In this document: one piece after another, positions 24,706 to 34,009 of the stretch
Layout: every line of letters begins with the position of its first letter
Position numbering within the stretch: position 1 is the first letter of the stretch
DNA from: WRAU01 sp964277385
GTDB lineage: Bacteria; Pseudomonadota; Alphaproteobacteria; WRAU01; Hepatincolaceae
Assembly (NCBI GenBank): GCA_964277385.1
Contig: OZ195520.1
Location: forward strand, 682,001-746,000
DNA: 64,000 nt
Reading direction: 5' to 3'
Notes under the pieces: model-generated
Seen by the model: only the letters and a program-made list of their open reading frames with translations
The model's database searches: none
Told to the model about the DNA's origin: nothing
Translations under genes and position numbers: made by a program

Positions 24706-25131
24706 ATGACTAATATAGAAATTGTAGAAGAAGATTTAAATTACAGACTAAAACAGGTAATAAAACAACATTATGAAAACCAAAAAGAATTTGCAAAAGT
24801 AATTGGTATATCTCAATCAATAGTAACTGGTTGGTGGGCTGATAGATCAAAACCTAGAACAGAAACTTTACAAAAGATATGTGAAGACACAGGAGTATCT
24901 ATGGATTGGTTAGTATTAGGTAGAGCAGAGCCCTATGTTGATGAAGATTTATTTCAAGATATTTTTGACGAATCTAAAAAATTTGCAGATGAAAATGACA
25001 TTCCTTTTAATGCTATGTATTTATTAGGTATGCAAAGAATCGTAATTAGCGAACTTAAACATAATAAAAACATTACATTAACTCAAATATTTACAAAATA
25101 TAAAGATATAATCATAGCTTTCAGAAAATAA
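24706..25131 (+). CDS. Xre/CI-type repressor
   Basis: 141 aa. The N-terminal HTH (QKEFAKVIGISQSIVTGWWADRS then LQKICEDTGVSMDWLVLG) is of the lambda CI/Xre type used by phage repressors that bind operators as dimers. No peptidase catalytic residues are seen in the remaining 60 residues, so it is shorter than a LexA-like cleavable repressor. It is transcribed away from ner and toward the phage end at 25745, the position of the c repressor in a Mu-like genome. A terminator follows. Confidence 0.88.
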   Translation: MTNIEIVEEDLNYRLKQVIKQHYENQKEFAKVIGISQSIVTGWWADRSKPRTETLQKICEDTGVSMDWLVLGRAEPYVDEDLFQDIFDESKKFADENDIPFNAMYLLGMQRIVISELKHNKNITLTQIFTKYKDIIIAFRK

Positions 25132-25150
25132 CAAACATATAATTGTTATA

Positions 25151-25197
25151 GGGAGTTATGCACTTGAAAAAGTGTAGCATAACTCCTGTTCTATTTT
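25151..25197 (+). terminator. Terminator after the Xre repressor
   Basis: Long hairpin GGAGTTATGC/GCATAACTCC with inner ACTT/AAGT pairing and a short A-rich loop, followed by a T-rich stretch, 20 bp past the stop codon. Confidence 0.75.
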
Positions 25198-25250
25198 AAC
25201 ACTAATAAAAGTGCGTAACTTCTTATTAAATTAATATAAGGAGATATGTC

Positions 25251-25418
25251 ATGGACATTAGATGTAAGTATTACAATCGCAAGTTTTTTGAAGCCGAAAT
25301 TATCAAGAAAAATAATAATGATAAAACTTTAATTATTATCAATATAAGATGTAATCATTGCAAACAAATTAATAAGTTATCTTTCCCAGCTTGTTTTGTG
25401 AAAAATAAAAATAAGTAG
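25251..25418 (+). CDS. Com-like small zinc-finger protein
   Basis: 55 aa starting MDIRCKYYNRKFFEAE, behind AAGGAGATATG. Mu Com, the translational activator of mom, begins with the same MxxIRC pattern and has two CxxC knuckles. Here the second pair is intact (RCNHCKQIN) but the first reads CKYYN, so one ligand is missing and zinc binding may be lost. It lies between the repressor and a phage end and ends where the repeated end sequence begins. Too short for certainty but phage context supports it. Confidence 0.55.
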   Translation: MDIRCKYYNRKFFEAEIIKKNNNDKTLIIINIRCNHCKQINKLSFPACFVKNKNK

Positions 25419-25745
25419 CGAATCTTAGTTTAAATGGGCTACTTTCCTTTTAATTTTAGTATTTTTTAGGAATTACGCTATAAGTATTATATTTAAAGGG
25501 GTTGTAGCCTATATTTTTTATTTGTTAAAAATATAATAAAGCTACTTTGCTTTTTTACAACAAATTAGACACTTTGCTTTAAAGTGCCTGTTTACTTAGC
25601 TTTTGTGTAAAAGTTAATTTAGGGAAATAAATAACGGGAATAGACATTATATTTTCGGAGTTTTTTGAAGTTATTCGGGGTTTTTTGAAGTTATTTTTGT
25701 ATTGTATAGTAGGTACTTATTCCCGTTATAAACTGTCCCTTTACA
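25410..25745 (-). repeat. Mu-like phage end, copy 2 (left-end class)
   Basis: Second 336-bp copy of the 417-752 repeat. Read on the minus strand from 25745: TGTAAAGGGACAG, 8 bases, GGGAAT. It contains a 20-bp tandem pair (TCGG[A/G]G then TTTTTTGAAGTTAT, 25655-25694) that copy 1 lacks, and an oppositely oriented site near 25620-25642. The bases from 25746 to 25995 are outside it and show nothing further. Confidence 0.72.
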
Positions 25746-25995
25746 ATTACTGCCATTTAATTTGGAATTGTACAACAGAGCTAAAATCTAAAAAACACTT
25801 AATTAGTTTAAGATGTAGTAAAAAACTTTTTTATGTACATTAGAAATAAATCACAAAAAAACTAATAAAATGGTATTGTAGTATGATTAAAAGAGGCCGA
25901 CAAGCTAGACTAGAGGTTTACTAAATATTATATTAGAACAACTATCATAATATAAAAAAAATAATTATATACAATTTGGTTATATATGGCTAGAA

Positions 25996-26649
25996 TTATA
26001 TCTTTAAATTTGACAAAACTTCTTCTAAATTATGTGGATTAAAAACTTCTAAATTATCATTTTCATCATCTTTAATTAAAGCAGGAACTCCACTAATCCT
26101 TAGTTGATTCATATAAATAGTTGCTACGGATTTATTATAATTTTTTATATCTATAATATCTTTAGATAGTAATAATTCGTTAAAAATATCTTTATCAAGA
26201 CCATATTTTTCAGATAAACTATTTAAAATATTATAATCATCTATAACCAAACCTTTTTCAAATAAAAGAGATTGCAATTCCATGGAATAATAAAAATAAT
26301 CATCAAAATTAATTTTTTCTCTCATTATAGTACATGCTAAAGAAGATTTATCTGAATTATGGATAAATTTTCCTGAAGATAATAGATCTATATATTCTTG
26401 AGAAAATTTTCCACCTGACATTCTAGGAGATACCTTAAAGGCTACTTTTTTAACCACATCCAAAAAATCACCTTCTAGCTTAGGAGAATGATGTTTTTCA
26501 AATAAATTAAAATGAATAGCATCAAAAACAATTTGTTGATCTTGATTTTTCACATTAAACTCATCAATTCTATGCTTTAATTCAATAATTTTTGGTCTTG
26601 CAACATTACACCAACCGCATAATGTATCATAAATATATATTACTTTCAT
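25996..26649 (-). CDS. DsbA-family thioredoxin-fold protein
   Basis: 217 aa from the ATG at 26649; a start 12 bases upstream is possible. YIYDTLCGWC near the N-terminus is a thioredoxin-like first strand with a CxxC active site (CGWC), and RISGVPALI contains the cis-proline loop. The helical insertion between them is typical of DsbA/FrnE-type proteins. There is no signal peptide, so it is probably cytoplasmic and closer to FrnE than to periplasmic DsbA. It stands alone between two phage ends facing outward on either side. Confidence 0.8.
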   Translation of the reverse strand: MKVIYIYDTLCGWCNVARPKIIELKHRIDEFNVKNQDQQIVFDAIHFNLFEKHHSPKLEGDFLDVVKKVAFKVSPRMSGGKFSQEYIDLLSSGKFIHNSDKSSLACTIMREKINFDDYFYYSMELQSLLFEKGLVIDDYNILNSLSEKYGLDKDIFNELLLSKDIIDIKNYNKSVATIYMNQLRISGVPALIKDDENDNLEVFNPHNLEEVLSNLKI

Positions 26650-26796
26650 ACTAACACCCATATTTTAACTATATAAATATATTATACAGAAAAATAAAAA
26701 AATATCTTTATTATAAAAAAATATTTTAATATCATTACCTTAACAAATATATCATTAATCTGACTTATTTTTCATTAAAGTTTTTATGTTTCTTGT

Positions 26797-26822
26797 TGTA
26801 GCGGGACAGATTAAACGGGAAT
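26797..26822 (+). repeat. Mu-like phage end (right-end class)
   Basis: Forward-oriented end TGTAGCGGGACAG, then 7 bases, then GGGAAT. The 7-base spacer separates it from the 8-base class at 752, 25745, 11180 and 29918. The methyltransferase gene to its right is transcribed toward it, as mom is toward the right end of Mu. Confidence 0.6.
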
Positions 26823-26998
26823 TTGAGACAGAAATATCAGGAATGATTTTTGAATTTTAGATTATTTTGTTTGCCAAGCTTAAAGTTTTAGAGATGACAC
26901 CGCAAAATTTTATTCTCCACGAAGTGGCAAGCTTGGTGCTATTGAGCATAAGCGAAATAATATTTTTAGTATCATCTCTTTTTACTATTATATTTATT

Positions 26999-27865
26999 TT
27001 AGCTTGCTAATCTATGTTGGGCTATTTTATAGTATTCTTCTAATAATTCAAAGCCTATAAACTTTCTATTAAGCTTATTACATGCTATTCCTGTTGTCCC
27101 TGACCCCATAAATGGATCTAGCACTATTTGATTTTCACTTGTTGTCATCTCAAGTAGTCTTTCCATTATTTGTATTGGTTTAACCGTTGGATGCTTAACA
27201 TTAAACTCTTCTTTATTATAGCCTTGATGATTATGTGGACGGCAACCCCATAGTGTTGTTATTTTCTTTTGATTAAAAAGATAAACATGTCTTGGTATAC
27301 GATATTTAGGTATTTTATAGATATCATCATTAACCTTAGATTTTTCTTTTGTTATTTCTTGTGATACATCATTTGCTACTGCCCTTAATTCTTCTATATT
27401 ATTACTAGTCTTTAATAATTTTTTTATCTCTGACATCGCTCTTAAAACTGTTTCTTTTGTAATATAATCAATAATTTCCTCTTTTTCATGTTCCCAATCT
27501 ACTGTTGCCTTGTTTAATTTACCCTTGCCTTTTGTGAATATCATTATCTTTTCATGTACTCTTAATGGATAATGATAAGGTGCTGAATTACCCCTTTTAT
27601 ACCATATTATTTCTGCTAGATAGTGGAATTTTTCTTGTGCTAAAGTATTCCAAACACTTATAGTTGGTTCTTGTCCAAAGTAAACAATGAAACCATTGTC
27701 TTTAAGTACCCTATATGAATTGTGGATAAAATTTGCAAAGTTAAAATGCGTCTCAATTTTATGATCCCATTTTAAACCGTACGGTGGGTCGGTTATTATT
27801 GCATCTATTGAATTATCTTGAATGTTTTTAAATAAAACTTCTTGATTGCCTAAGTATATTGTCAT
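26999..27865 (-). CDS. Phage-type DNA methyltransferase (N6/N4, beta order)
   Basis: 288 aa. The catalytic motif IV is TDPPYGLKWD (about residue 34) and the SAM-binding motif I is LDPFMGSGTTG near the C-terminus, with HPTVKP just before; motif IV first and FxGxG last is the beta arrangement. The central part is the target-recognition region. No restriction enzyme is encoded nearby, so it is an orphan. It occupies the place of mom relative to a Mu-like right end, where many Mu-like phages carry a methylase that protects their DNA. A decayed copy lies at 58.2-58.9 kb. Confidence 0.92.
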   Translation of the reverse strand: MTIYLGNQEVLFKNIQDNSIDAIITDPPYGLKWDHKIETHFNFANFIHNSYRVLKDNGFIVYFGQEPTISVWNTLAQEKFHYLAEIIWYKRGNSAPYHYPLRVHEKIMIFTKGKGKLNKATVDWEHEKEEIIDYITKETVLRAMSEIKKLLKTSNNIEELRAVANDVSQEITKEKSKVNDDIYKIPKYRIPRHVYLFNQKKITTLWGCRPHNHQGYNKEEFNVKHPTVKPIQIMERLLEMTTSENQIVLDPFMGSGTTGIACNKLNRKFIGFELLEEYYKIAQHRLAS

Positions 27866-28233
27866 GTGTTCTCCTTTTATTATGACAAATTAGGCTTTCA
27901 AGAAGCTCGTTATTTATTTTATTTTACACTAATGATATTAAAGATGTTAATATTAGTTCCTTCTAGTATTGTAACTAATATCTATTTAATAATAGTATCA
28001 TTTGATAGTTAGCTAACTAAAAAAATAAATTTTACAAGAATTAGACAAGCTAAAAATTGATATTAAATATTTTATAAACATCTAGCTAATTAATATACTT
28101 TGGTCTTTTATGTAGATAATTATCATTTACCTAAAAGTTAGGTTTTAATATATTTTTAATATATAATTACCAAAAACAATTGTACTTAATATTTTAAGTA
28201 AATTTATTTTTCGAATTTAAAAGTAATATATGC
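27866..28233. other. AT-rich intergenic stretch
   Basis: About 370 bases between the methyltransferase start and the carboxypeptidase stop. I see no coding frame, RNA gene or phage-end motif in it. Confidence 0.5.
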
Positions 28234-29571
28234 TTAACCAGTTACCATAAAACAATCTGACCCTTTAGTTTTTAAAGTTTTACAAGAAGATTGTGCTTCT
28301 TCTTTTGTTAATCCTTTAAATCTAGCAACAAATATTCCTTCTTTTTCAGTAACAATAATTTTATTTTTTTTAAGAATGTGAGACGTAGCACTAATATTTG
28401 CAACATTATAAGAAGTTCTTAAAGCAGAATGATAATTAGAAAAAGCTCCTACCTGAATAGAATACTTTCCTTTTGCAGAAGATTTTTTAGCCATTTTTAC
28501 ATTAGGAGCAATTTTAATAATAGCTTTAATAGATAAATCATCAACATAAGGAACACGATCTATTGTATATAAATTATTTGTTTCAACAAGATTAACATTA
28601 GATAAATTCATGCTATAAAAATCATCGGGTGATGAAGTATTATTAGAAGATTCCCTCTCTCCATTATTAGATATTAAACTTAATGAAGGAGTATCTATTA
28701 AATTATTTTTAAAATTATCAGGTTTAGAAACATACATAACTTCATTTTTCCTTGTTACTTCTGCAATTTCAAAACCAACATCAATAACTTGCTTCATATA
28801 ATCATCACGACCATTAGCAGTATTAAACCCCATAACAACAGCAATGATTCTGGTATTATCTTTAGAAGCTGAAGTTACAAGATTAAAACCACTAGCACCA
28901 GTATAACCAGTTTTAATACCATCAATACCATTATACTCTAATAATTTATTAGTACTACTGTATCTTGTTTTATTCCAATTAAAATCAGATATTGAAAATA
29001 AACTATAGTAAGCATTATGTTGAATCATAAGGATTCTAGATAGCTTAGCCATATCATAAGCTGTACTATAATTATTTTTATCATGTAATCCATGAGGATT
29101 AGAAAAATGAGTGCCAGTTAATCCCAATTCTTTAGCTTTTTGATTCATTAAATTAACAAATCCCTGCTTTGAGCCTCCAATATGTTCGCCAATAGCATGA
29201 GCTATATCATTATTAGATCTTACGATAACAGAAACTATAGCATCCTTAACAGCTATAGTACTTCCAGCAGGCAATCCTAATCGGGACGGAGGCAAGCGAG
29301 TTGCTTCCTGAGAAATTTTGATTTTAGAATCTAAATTAATACTTCCTTCATCTAATTTATCAAACAAAATAAAAAGTGTCATTAGTTTAGTTAAAGAAGC
29401 AGGATACATTTTTTCTTGTGAGTTAGCCTCTGATAGAATATCCCCTGTGTTATAATCTATAACAACATAAGATCGTAATCTATCGGTTTGGGGAACGATA
29501 AAACCATAAGAATTTACGGTTAAAACACAAAAAAAGATTAAAGAACCTGGTAAATACTTAATAAGTTTCAT
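28234..29571 (-). CDS. D-alanyl-D-alanine carboxypeptidase with SPOR domain
   Basis: Serine penicillin-binding protein of the PBP5 type (about 445 aa). After a signal peptide (MKLIKYLPG, hydrophobic core, VNSYG) come the active-site motifs SLTK, SNN and KTGYTG in the correct order. The C-terminus carries a SPOR domain (KYSIQVGAFSNYHSAL to CFMVTG), which binds denuded peptidoglycan at the septum. It trims the terminal D-Ala of stem peptides in the periplasm. Several Met codons precede the chosen start; none has a clear ribosome site. A second carboxypeptidase without SPOR is at 39.5-40.7 kb. Confidence 0.92.
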   Translation of the reverse strand: MKLIKYLPGSLIFFCVLTVNSYGFIVPQTDRLRSYVVIDYNTGDILSEANSQEKMYPASLTKLMTLFILFDKLDEGSINLDSKIKISQEATRLPPSRLGLPAGSTIAVKDAIVSVIVRSNNDIAHAIGEHIGGSKQGFVNLMNQKAKELGLTGTHFSNPHGLHDKNNYSTAYDMAKLSRILMIQHNAYYSLFSISDFNWNKTRYSSTNKLLEYNGIDGIKTGYTGASGFNLVTSASKDNTRIIAVVMGFNTANGRDDYMKQVIDVGFEIAEVTRKNEVMYVSKPDNFKNNLIDTPSLSLISNNGERESSNNTSSPDDFYSMNLSNVNLVETNNLYTIDRVPYVDDLSIKAIIKIAPNVKMAKKSSAKGKYSIQVGAFSNYHSALRTSYNVANISATSHILKKNKIIVTEKEGIFVARFKGLTKEEAQSSCKTLKTKGSDCFMVTG

Positions 29572-29917
29572 AGTTTCACATTTTTTCATTATAATCACAA
29601 CCACATACACTATTATATTCAAATTATAAAAACTTTGTAAAGAAATAAGTAACCTTTTTTTTACAAAAAAATATATTATTTTAATAATAGCAAGGAAATA
29701 TTAATAAAATATTTCATTATATATATCTCTCTCTTATATTTATAAAAAAATAAAAATTTTCTAAAAATATGCTATTAAAACATTTGTATTTTGTAATTAA
29801 AAATAAGCATCTTCAAGAAATAACTATTAGGTTTAAAATCTATTACACAAATTATTAAAAATTAAAAAATAATTTCAATTTAATTAACTAAACAGAACAT
29901 AATTTTTTCAATTGAAT

Positions 29918-30060
29918 TGTAATGAGTTAGGATATAATGGGAATACATAATTAATTTACCAATACAAAAATAACTTTGGGAAAACACGAATAAATTCAAA
30001 AAACTCATAAAATGAAATATATATTTACCGTTATATAAGTATCAAATTTCCATTAAATTC
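29918..30060 (+). repeat. Solitary Mu-like phage end (left-end class), decayed
   Basis: Forward-oriented: TGTAATGAGTTAG, 8 bases, GGGAAT, then CAATACAAAAATAACTT and degenerate copies of the 20-bp units seen at 25655-25694. It matches the minus strand of 25745 inward for about 140 bp with many substitutions. It is not joined to any phage gene and ends just before the nrdJ stop codon. The rest of the 29572-30087 gap is plain AT-rich sequence. Confidence 0.65.
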
Positions 30061-30087
30061 TTCCCAATACATATTTTATAAAAATTT

Positions 30088-32934
30088 TCATTTTATTTGT
30101 ATTTTTTGCAAAACTTCAATTAAATCGAATCCTTTAATTTTATCATCATTTAATATATTTTCTTGCAATGGTTGAAAAAGTTTTGACCCTCCTATATAAA
30201 TAAGAGCTGTTTTTGCAGCTTTTTTCCATGCTTCCATATAAACATTAGAACAATCTATTATATTGGAATCTTTAGATAACATAATATTTTTACATACCCC
30301 ACCGCTAAGAAATGGTTGTACTGCTGCTAACATATTAACATGAGCTTGCCAAGATAAATATCTTGTTCCCCTCATTCCACAGGGAACAGAGCAATCAAAT
30401 ATATTTACATGCTTTCTTTTTAAAGATGGAGCTTTTTCTAAACCTCTACTACCTGTAACATATATATTAGCATTTAAAACCTCATCTTTATTAAAACCTA
30501 GATACTGTAATAATGAAAAATTAGGATCTTTAAAATTCTCTTTTTTTATTCCTAACTTATTAACACAAAAATCTTCCCCTAAAATAGGAATATTAAAAGC
30601 AAATTCAATATTAGATATATTATTAGAAAAAACATTCTCTAGCTTTTCTAGTTCTATTTCTGTGAATCCTTTGTTTTTTAAAGTTTTATGGTTAATAGAA
30701 GGAGCGTTAAGTAAAGTTTTATATCCAGTCATATAGTTTGAAATATCTAGTATTTCTTCATCTGTATATCCTAATATTTCTAAAGCCAATAAAACCTCTG
30801 GATTAACAACTTTAGAATATCTCTCTTTTTCTAAATATTTATACTTAACTAGTGCAAATTCTGGTTCAATTCCTGTTGTAGAGCAATCCATTAGTATACT
30901 AATATTATCAGCTAATGCAACAAGAGTTACTTGAGCATTTCTAAAACCAAATTGCTCCCCTAATACTATAACACTATCCCACGATTTTAAAACTTCTTTG
31001 ATAAGATTTTTATCATCAACAAGTGAGCTATCTAATGATACTGGTAGTGTTGATAGTCCTTCATAACCAGTTTTTTCTCCATTGCTCGCTCTTCTATGAT
31101 TTCTAAGGACTCTTAACATATTGCTAGAATTTTCTTTATACCTATCAAAAGATCCTTTTTTCTTAGCTATAAAACTTGATGTTTCATAAGATTTTGCTGT
31201 TAATAAAGAGCTTATAGTTGCGGATAAATTTCTTGCTTTTTCACTATCATAAGGTAAAGCCAACGACATCAAATAAGACGCCATATTGCAATATCCCAAA
31301 CCTATTGGTCTGTATTTATTAGAAAGATTTGCAATTTTTTCAGAAGGATATCCAGTCATACTCACACAAATATCTAACATTATAGTAAATAAAGATACAA
31401 CATGAGAGAATTTTTCCACATCAAAAGTAGCATCTTTTTTTCTAAATTTTAGCAAATTAATAGATACTAAACCGCAAGAGGTATCATCTAAAAAAAGAAA
31501 TTCTGAATAGGTATTACTTCCCTTAATTTTACCATCAATACTACAAGTATGCCAATCATTTATAGTATCATCATAATGTAAACTTGGATCCATACAAGAC
31601 CACACTGAATAGTTAATTTTTTCCCATAATTTATACGAATCAACTGTTTTAGAAATAGAACCATCAGTTCTATTGATTAAATTCCATTTTTTATTATTTA
31701 ATACAGTATTTAAAAATAAATTTGAAACAACTACCGTATTTTTAGAATTTTGCCCTGATACAGTTCTATAGCTTTCGGAATCAAGCAGAACTGAAAAACT
31801 ATCAAAATCTAAAGAGAATATTTGTTGTTTAGCAAGTAGTAAAACTCTTCTAATAAATTTTCCTGGGACACTTAAAGATTTAGCTATAGAAAGTATATCT
31901 CTTAATTTTTTATTAACATTAATATCAATTTTTTCTTCATTAGATCCATCATATTCCTCACAAACTTTTAAAACTAATTGTAAAATTTTATGATTAATTT
32001 CAGAACCTGTAACTAAAGAAACAAGTTTTTGCTCTTCTTTTAGCTTCCAAGAGATAAAATCTTCTATTTCGGGATGATCGACATCAAGTAAGATTCTTTT
32101 TGAAGTTTTTTTTACAGTTTCAAGAGAATTCATTAATCCAGCATTAATATCTTTTACCTTCAAAAAACTCATTAACCCAAAAGAAATCTCATTATTTCTA
32201 ACTGGTTCACCTTTAGATTTTATACTAGAAAAATTAGTACCACTTCCTGATCCGTGTTGCAACAGCTTTGATTCTTTTTTAATTAAATCTAAAAATCCAT
32301 TTTCTTTAAATAAATCATCTTCAATTCCTTGAATAAAACAAGAATTAGTTTGTGGTTTTTCATAAGAATTTTTACTTTTTATAATTTTTTTTGTGTTTTC
32401 ATCAAAGTAGAAGTAATCTTGAGATTCTCCAAGTATACCATAAGCCCAATTAATACCCACATTAAACCAATGAGGAGAATGAGGAGCTGAAATTTGATGA
32501 CACAATATATAACACACCTCATCAAAGAATATTTTCGCTGATTGTTCAGAATCAAAATAATTTAATTTATATCCCCAATATGTCCAAGCTCCAGCTAGCC
32601 TTATAAAAATTTGCTTAGCTGAGTTTTCTCCTATATATCTTTGTTCTTCTGGTAATTTATTTAGATAATCAATATCTGCTTCTGATTTTTGTAACCATTC
32701 AGGAACATCTTTTTCTATAATTTTTTTAGTTACAGAAGGGATTCCAGTTTTTTTTAAGTATTTTCCCACTAAAAGATCAGTTGCAGATTTAGACCAAAAA
32801 TCAGGAACTTCTACTTCTACTGTTTTGTATAAAGAACTTAAATTAGAACTCTTTATTTCTACTGAGATTTTCTTAAATTTAGCAGAAAAAATATCATTAA
32901 CACAGTTTACCGTAAATACTCTTTTTATTTTCAT
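30088..32934 (-). CDS. nrdJ: NrdJ-like B12-type ribonucleotide reductase lacking the catalytic cysteine
   Basis: 949 aa, clearly the long alphaproteobacterial NrdJ by colinear motifs: QTNSCFIQGIEDDL, HGSGSGTNFS, DVDHPEIEDFISWK, WHTC, FLFLDDTSC, DCSTTGIEPEFALVK and QPFLSGG. The redox cysteines SCFIQ and DDTSC remain, but the thiyl-radical motif NPCSE reads NTYSE (31499-31516) and the phosphate-loop APTGTI reads ALADNI. The usual CxxC zinc/thioredoxin tail is also absent (typical length near 1200). The frame is nevertheless open. It is either a recent non-functional relic or a non-catalytic protein. Confidence 0.9.
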   Translation of the reverse strand: MKIKRVFTVNCVNDIFSAKFKKISVEIKSSNLSSLYKTVEVEVPDFWSKSATDLLVGKYLKKTGIPSVTKKIIEKDVPEWLQKSEADIDYLNKLPEEQRYIGENSAKQIFIRLAGAWTYWGYKLNYFDSEQSAKIFFDEVCYILCHQISAPHSPHWFNVGINWAYGILGESQDYFYFDENTKKIIKSKNSYEKPQTNSCFIQGIEDDLFKENGFLDLIKKESKLLQHGSGSGTNFSSIKSKGEPVRNNEISFGLMSFLKVKDINAGLMNSLETVKKTSKRILLDVDHPEIEDFISWKLKEEQKLVSLVTGSEINHKILQLVLKVCEEYDGSNEEKIDINVNKKLRDILSIAKSLSVPGKFIRRVLLLAKQQIFSLDFDSFSVLLDSESYRTVSGQNSKNTVVVSNLFLNTVLNNKKWNLINRTDGSISKTVDSYKLWEKINYSVWSCMDPSLHYDDTINDWHTCSIDGKIKGSNTYSEFLFLDDTSCGLVSINLLKFRKKDATFDVEKFSHVVSLFTIMLDICVSMTGYPSEKIANLSNKYRPIGLGYCNMASYLMSLALPYDSEKARNLSATISSLLTAKSYETSSFIAKKKGSFDRYKENSSNMLRVLRNHRRASNGEKTGYEGLSTLPVSLDSSLVDDKNLIKEVLKSWDSVIVLGEQFGFRNAQVTLVALADNISILMDCSTTGIEPEFALVKYKYLEKERYSKVVNPEVLLALEILGYTDEEILDISNYMTGYKTLLNAPSINHKTLKNKGFTEIELEKLENVFSNNISNIEFAFNIPILGEDFCVNKLGIKKENFKDPNFSLLQYLGFNKDEVLNANIYVTGSRGLEKAPSLKRKHVNIFDCSVPCGMRGTRYLSWQAHVNMLAAVQPFLSGGVCKNIMLSKDSNIIDCSNVYMEAWKKAAKTALIYIGGSKLFQPLQENILNDDKIKGFDLIEVLQKIQIK

Positions 32935-33141
32935 AAAGTACAAATTCTTTTATTTATTAATTTCTTTTAATCAACATTAACAAAACGCTAATATTGTGTT
33001 AGAATAAATATTACACACTTTATTGCCATTAATCAAGTTGATCGATACAAGTAATATTTAATTAGACATAGAATTAAAAAATTGATAAAATTTATAAATA
33101 ATTCTAATTGAGAATGAAATTATTTTTATTTTAAGTAAGTA

Positions 33142-33233
33142 GAGAAAAAAATGAGACTAATAGTTTTTATTATAACTATATTATTTGGAGAAAAAAATGA
33201 GACTAATAGTTTTTATTATAACTATATTATTTG
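33142..33233 (+). repeat. 46-bp tandem duplication over a start codon
   Basis: Two perfect 46-bp copies, each with a Shine-Dalgarno-like GAG and the ATG that begins MRLIVFIITILFG. The unit is not a multiple of three, so initiation at the first ATG (33151) yields a 28-aa peptide ending before the real gene proceeds, while the second ATG (33197) opens the full protein. Confidence 0.9.
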
Positions 33234-33523
33234 GTAAAAAGGCTGGAGAAGATAAATTCGGGAATATTTATTACTACAGCAACAAAAAAATATTTGCTAG
33301 AGAAAGACGATGGGTTATGTATAAAGGATCTAAAGAAGCCTCTAAAATTCCCGATTACTGGGAAGTATGGTTAAGACATATTTCAGAAAAACCCTTAGAT
33401 ATATCAGAAATTCAAACCTGGCAAAAACAACATCTTCCTAACCTAACAGGGACTGTATTTTCTAAGAAATATGCTAAAAAAGAAATTAATAACCCTAATA
33501 CATACGAATCTTGGAAAATTTAA
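33197..33523 (+). CDS. NDUFA12-like subunit of NADH:ubiquinone oxidoreductase
   Basis: 108 aa. GEDKFGNIYYYS, RRWVMYKG, IPDYWEVWLRHI and LPNLTGT match the 17.2-kDa complex I accessory subunit family (NDUFA12) conserved in Alphaproteobacteria and mitochondria. It associates with the peripheral arm. The ATG at 33197, behind TGGAG, is chosen over the duplicated upstream ATG. In this phylum it is commonly followed by an MlaD protein and a DUF2155 protein, as here. Confidence 0.9.
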   Translation: MRLIVFIITILFGKKAGEDKFGNIYYYSNKKIFARERRWVMYKGSKEASKIPDYWEVWLRHISEKPLDISEIQTWQKQHLPNLTGTVFSKKYAKKEINNPNTYESWKI

Positions 33524-33541
33524 ATATAAGAAAATTTCAAT

Positions 33542-34009
33542 ATGATAGAATTTGATAACAAAAAATTAAATGCCTCTGTTGGGGCAATATTGGTAATTGT
33601 ATTATTGATTTTTACTATTATTTATTATAATTTAAAATCATCAGAAAATACAAAAATGAATACCTATAAAGTTTCTGTTTCTAATATTGCTGGTATTAAA
33701 AAATATCAGTCTGTTGATATTGGTGGTTATAATGTTGGATATGTTAAAAACATAGATCTTAATCGATACTCGCCTATCCTTACATTAAGCATCAATAGAA
33801 ATATTGAAATCACTTCTGATGCCAAAATTAATATTTCTAATATTTCTTTGTTATCTTCTGCCAAATTTGTTAGCATAATCAATGGAATAGATGAAGAAAT
33901 TTTACTTGATAATTCATATATTACAGATTCTAATTTAGGCGTAGATCTTGACCAATTGCTTAATATGATAACAATTTATTTAAAACAAAAACTAAATAAC
34001 GGAAATTAA
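33542..34009 (+). CDS. mlaD: MlaD/MCE-domain lipid-transport protein (first of two)
   Basis: 155 aa with one N-terminal membrane anchor (about 13-29) and one MCE domain: YKVSVSNIAGIKKYQSVDIGGYNVGYVKNI is in the order expected for MlaD. MCE proteins form hexameric rings that carry phospholipids across the periplasm with the MlaFE ABC complex, whose genes are not in this window. The next gene begins directly after its stop codon and encodes a second, similar protein. Confidence 0.85.
   Translation: MIEFDNKKLNASVGAILVIVLLIFTIIYYNLKSSENTKMNTYKVSVSNIAGIKKYQSVDIGGYNVGYVKNIDLNRYSPILTLSINRNIEITSDAKINISNISLLSSAKFVSIINGIDEEILLDNSYITDSNLGVDLDQLLNMITIYLKQKLNNGN

Noticed and set aside
26999..27865. A restriction-modification system
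   Set aside because: Only the methyltransferase is present; the neighbours are a thioredoxin-fold protein and a carboxypeptidase, so it is an orphan phage-type enzyme.
33151..33237. A 28-aa frame starting at the first duplicated ATG before the complex I gene
   Set aside because: It is a by-product of the 46-bp duplication and out of frame with the real protein; not listed as a gene.
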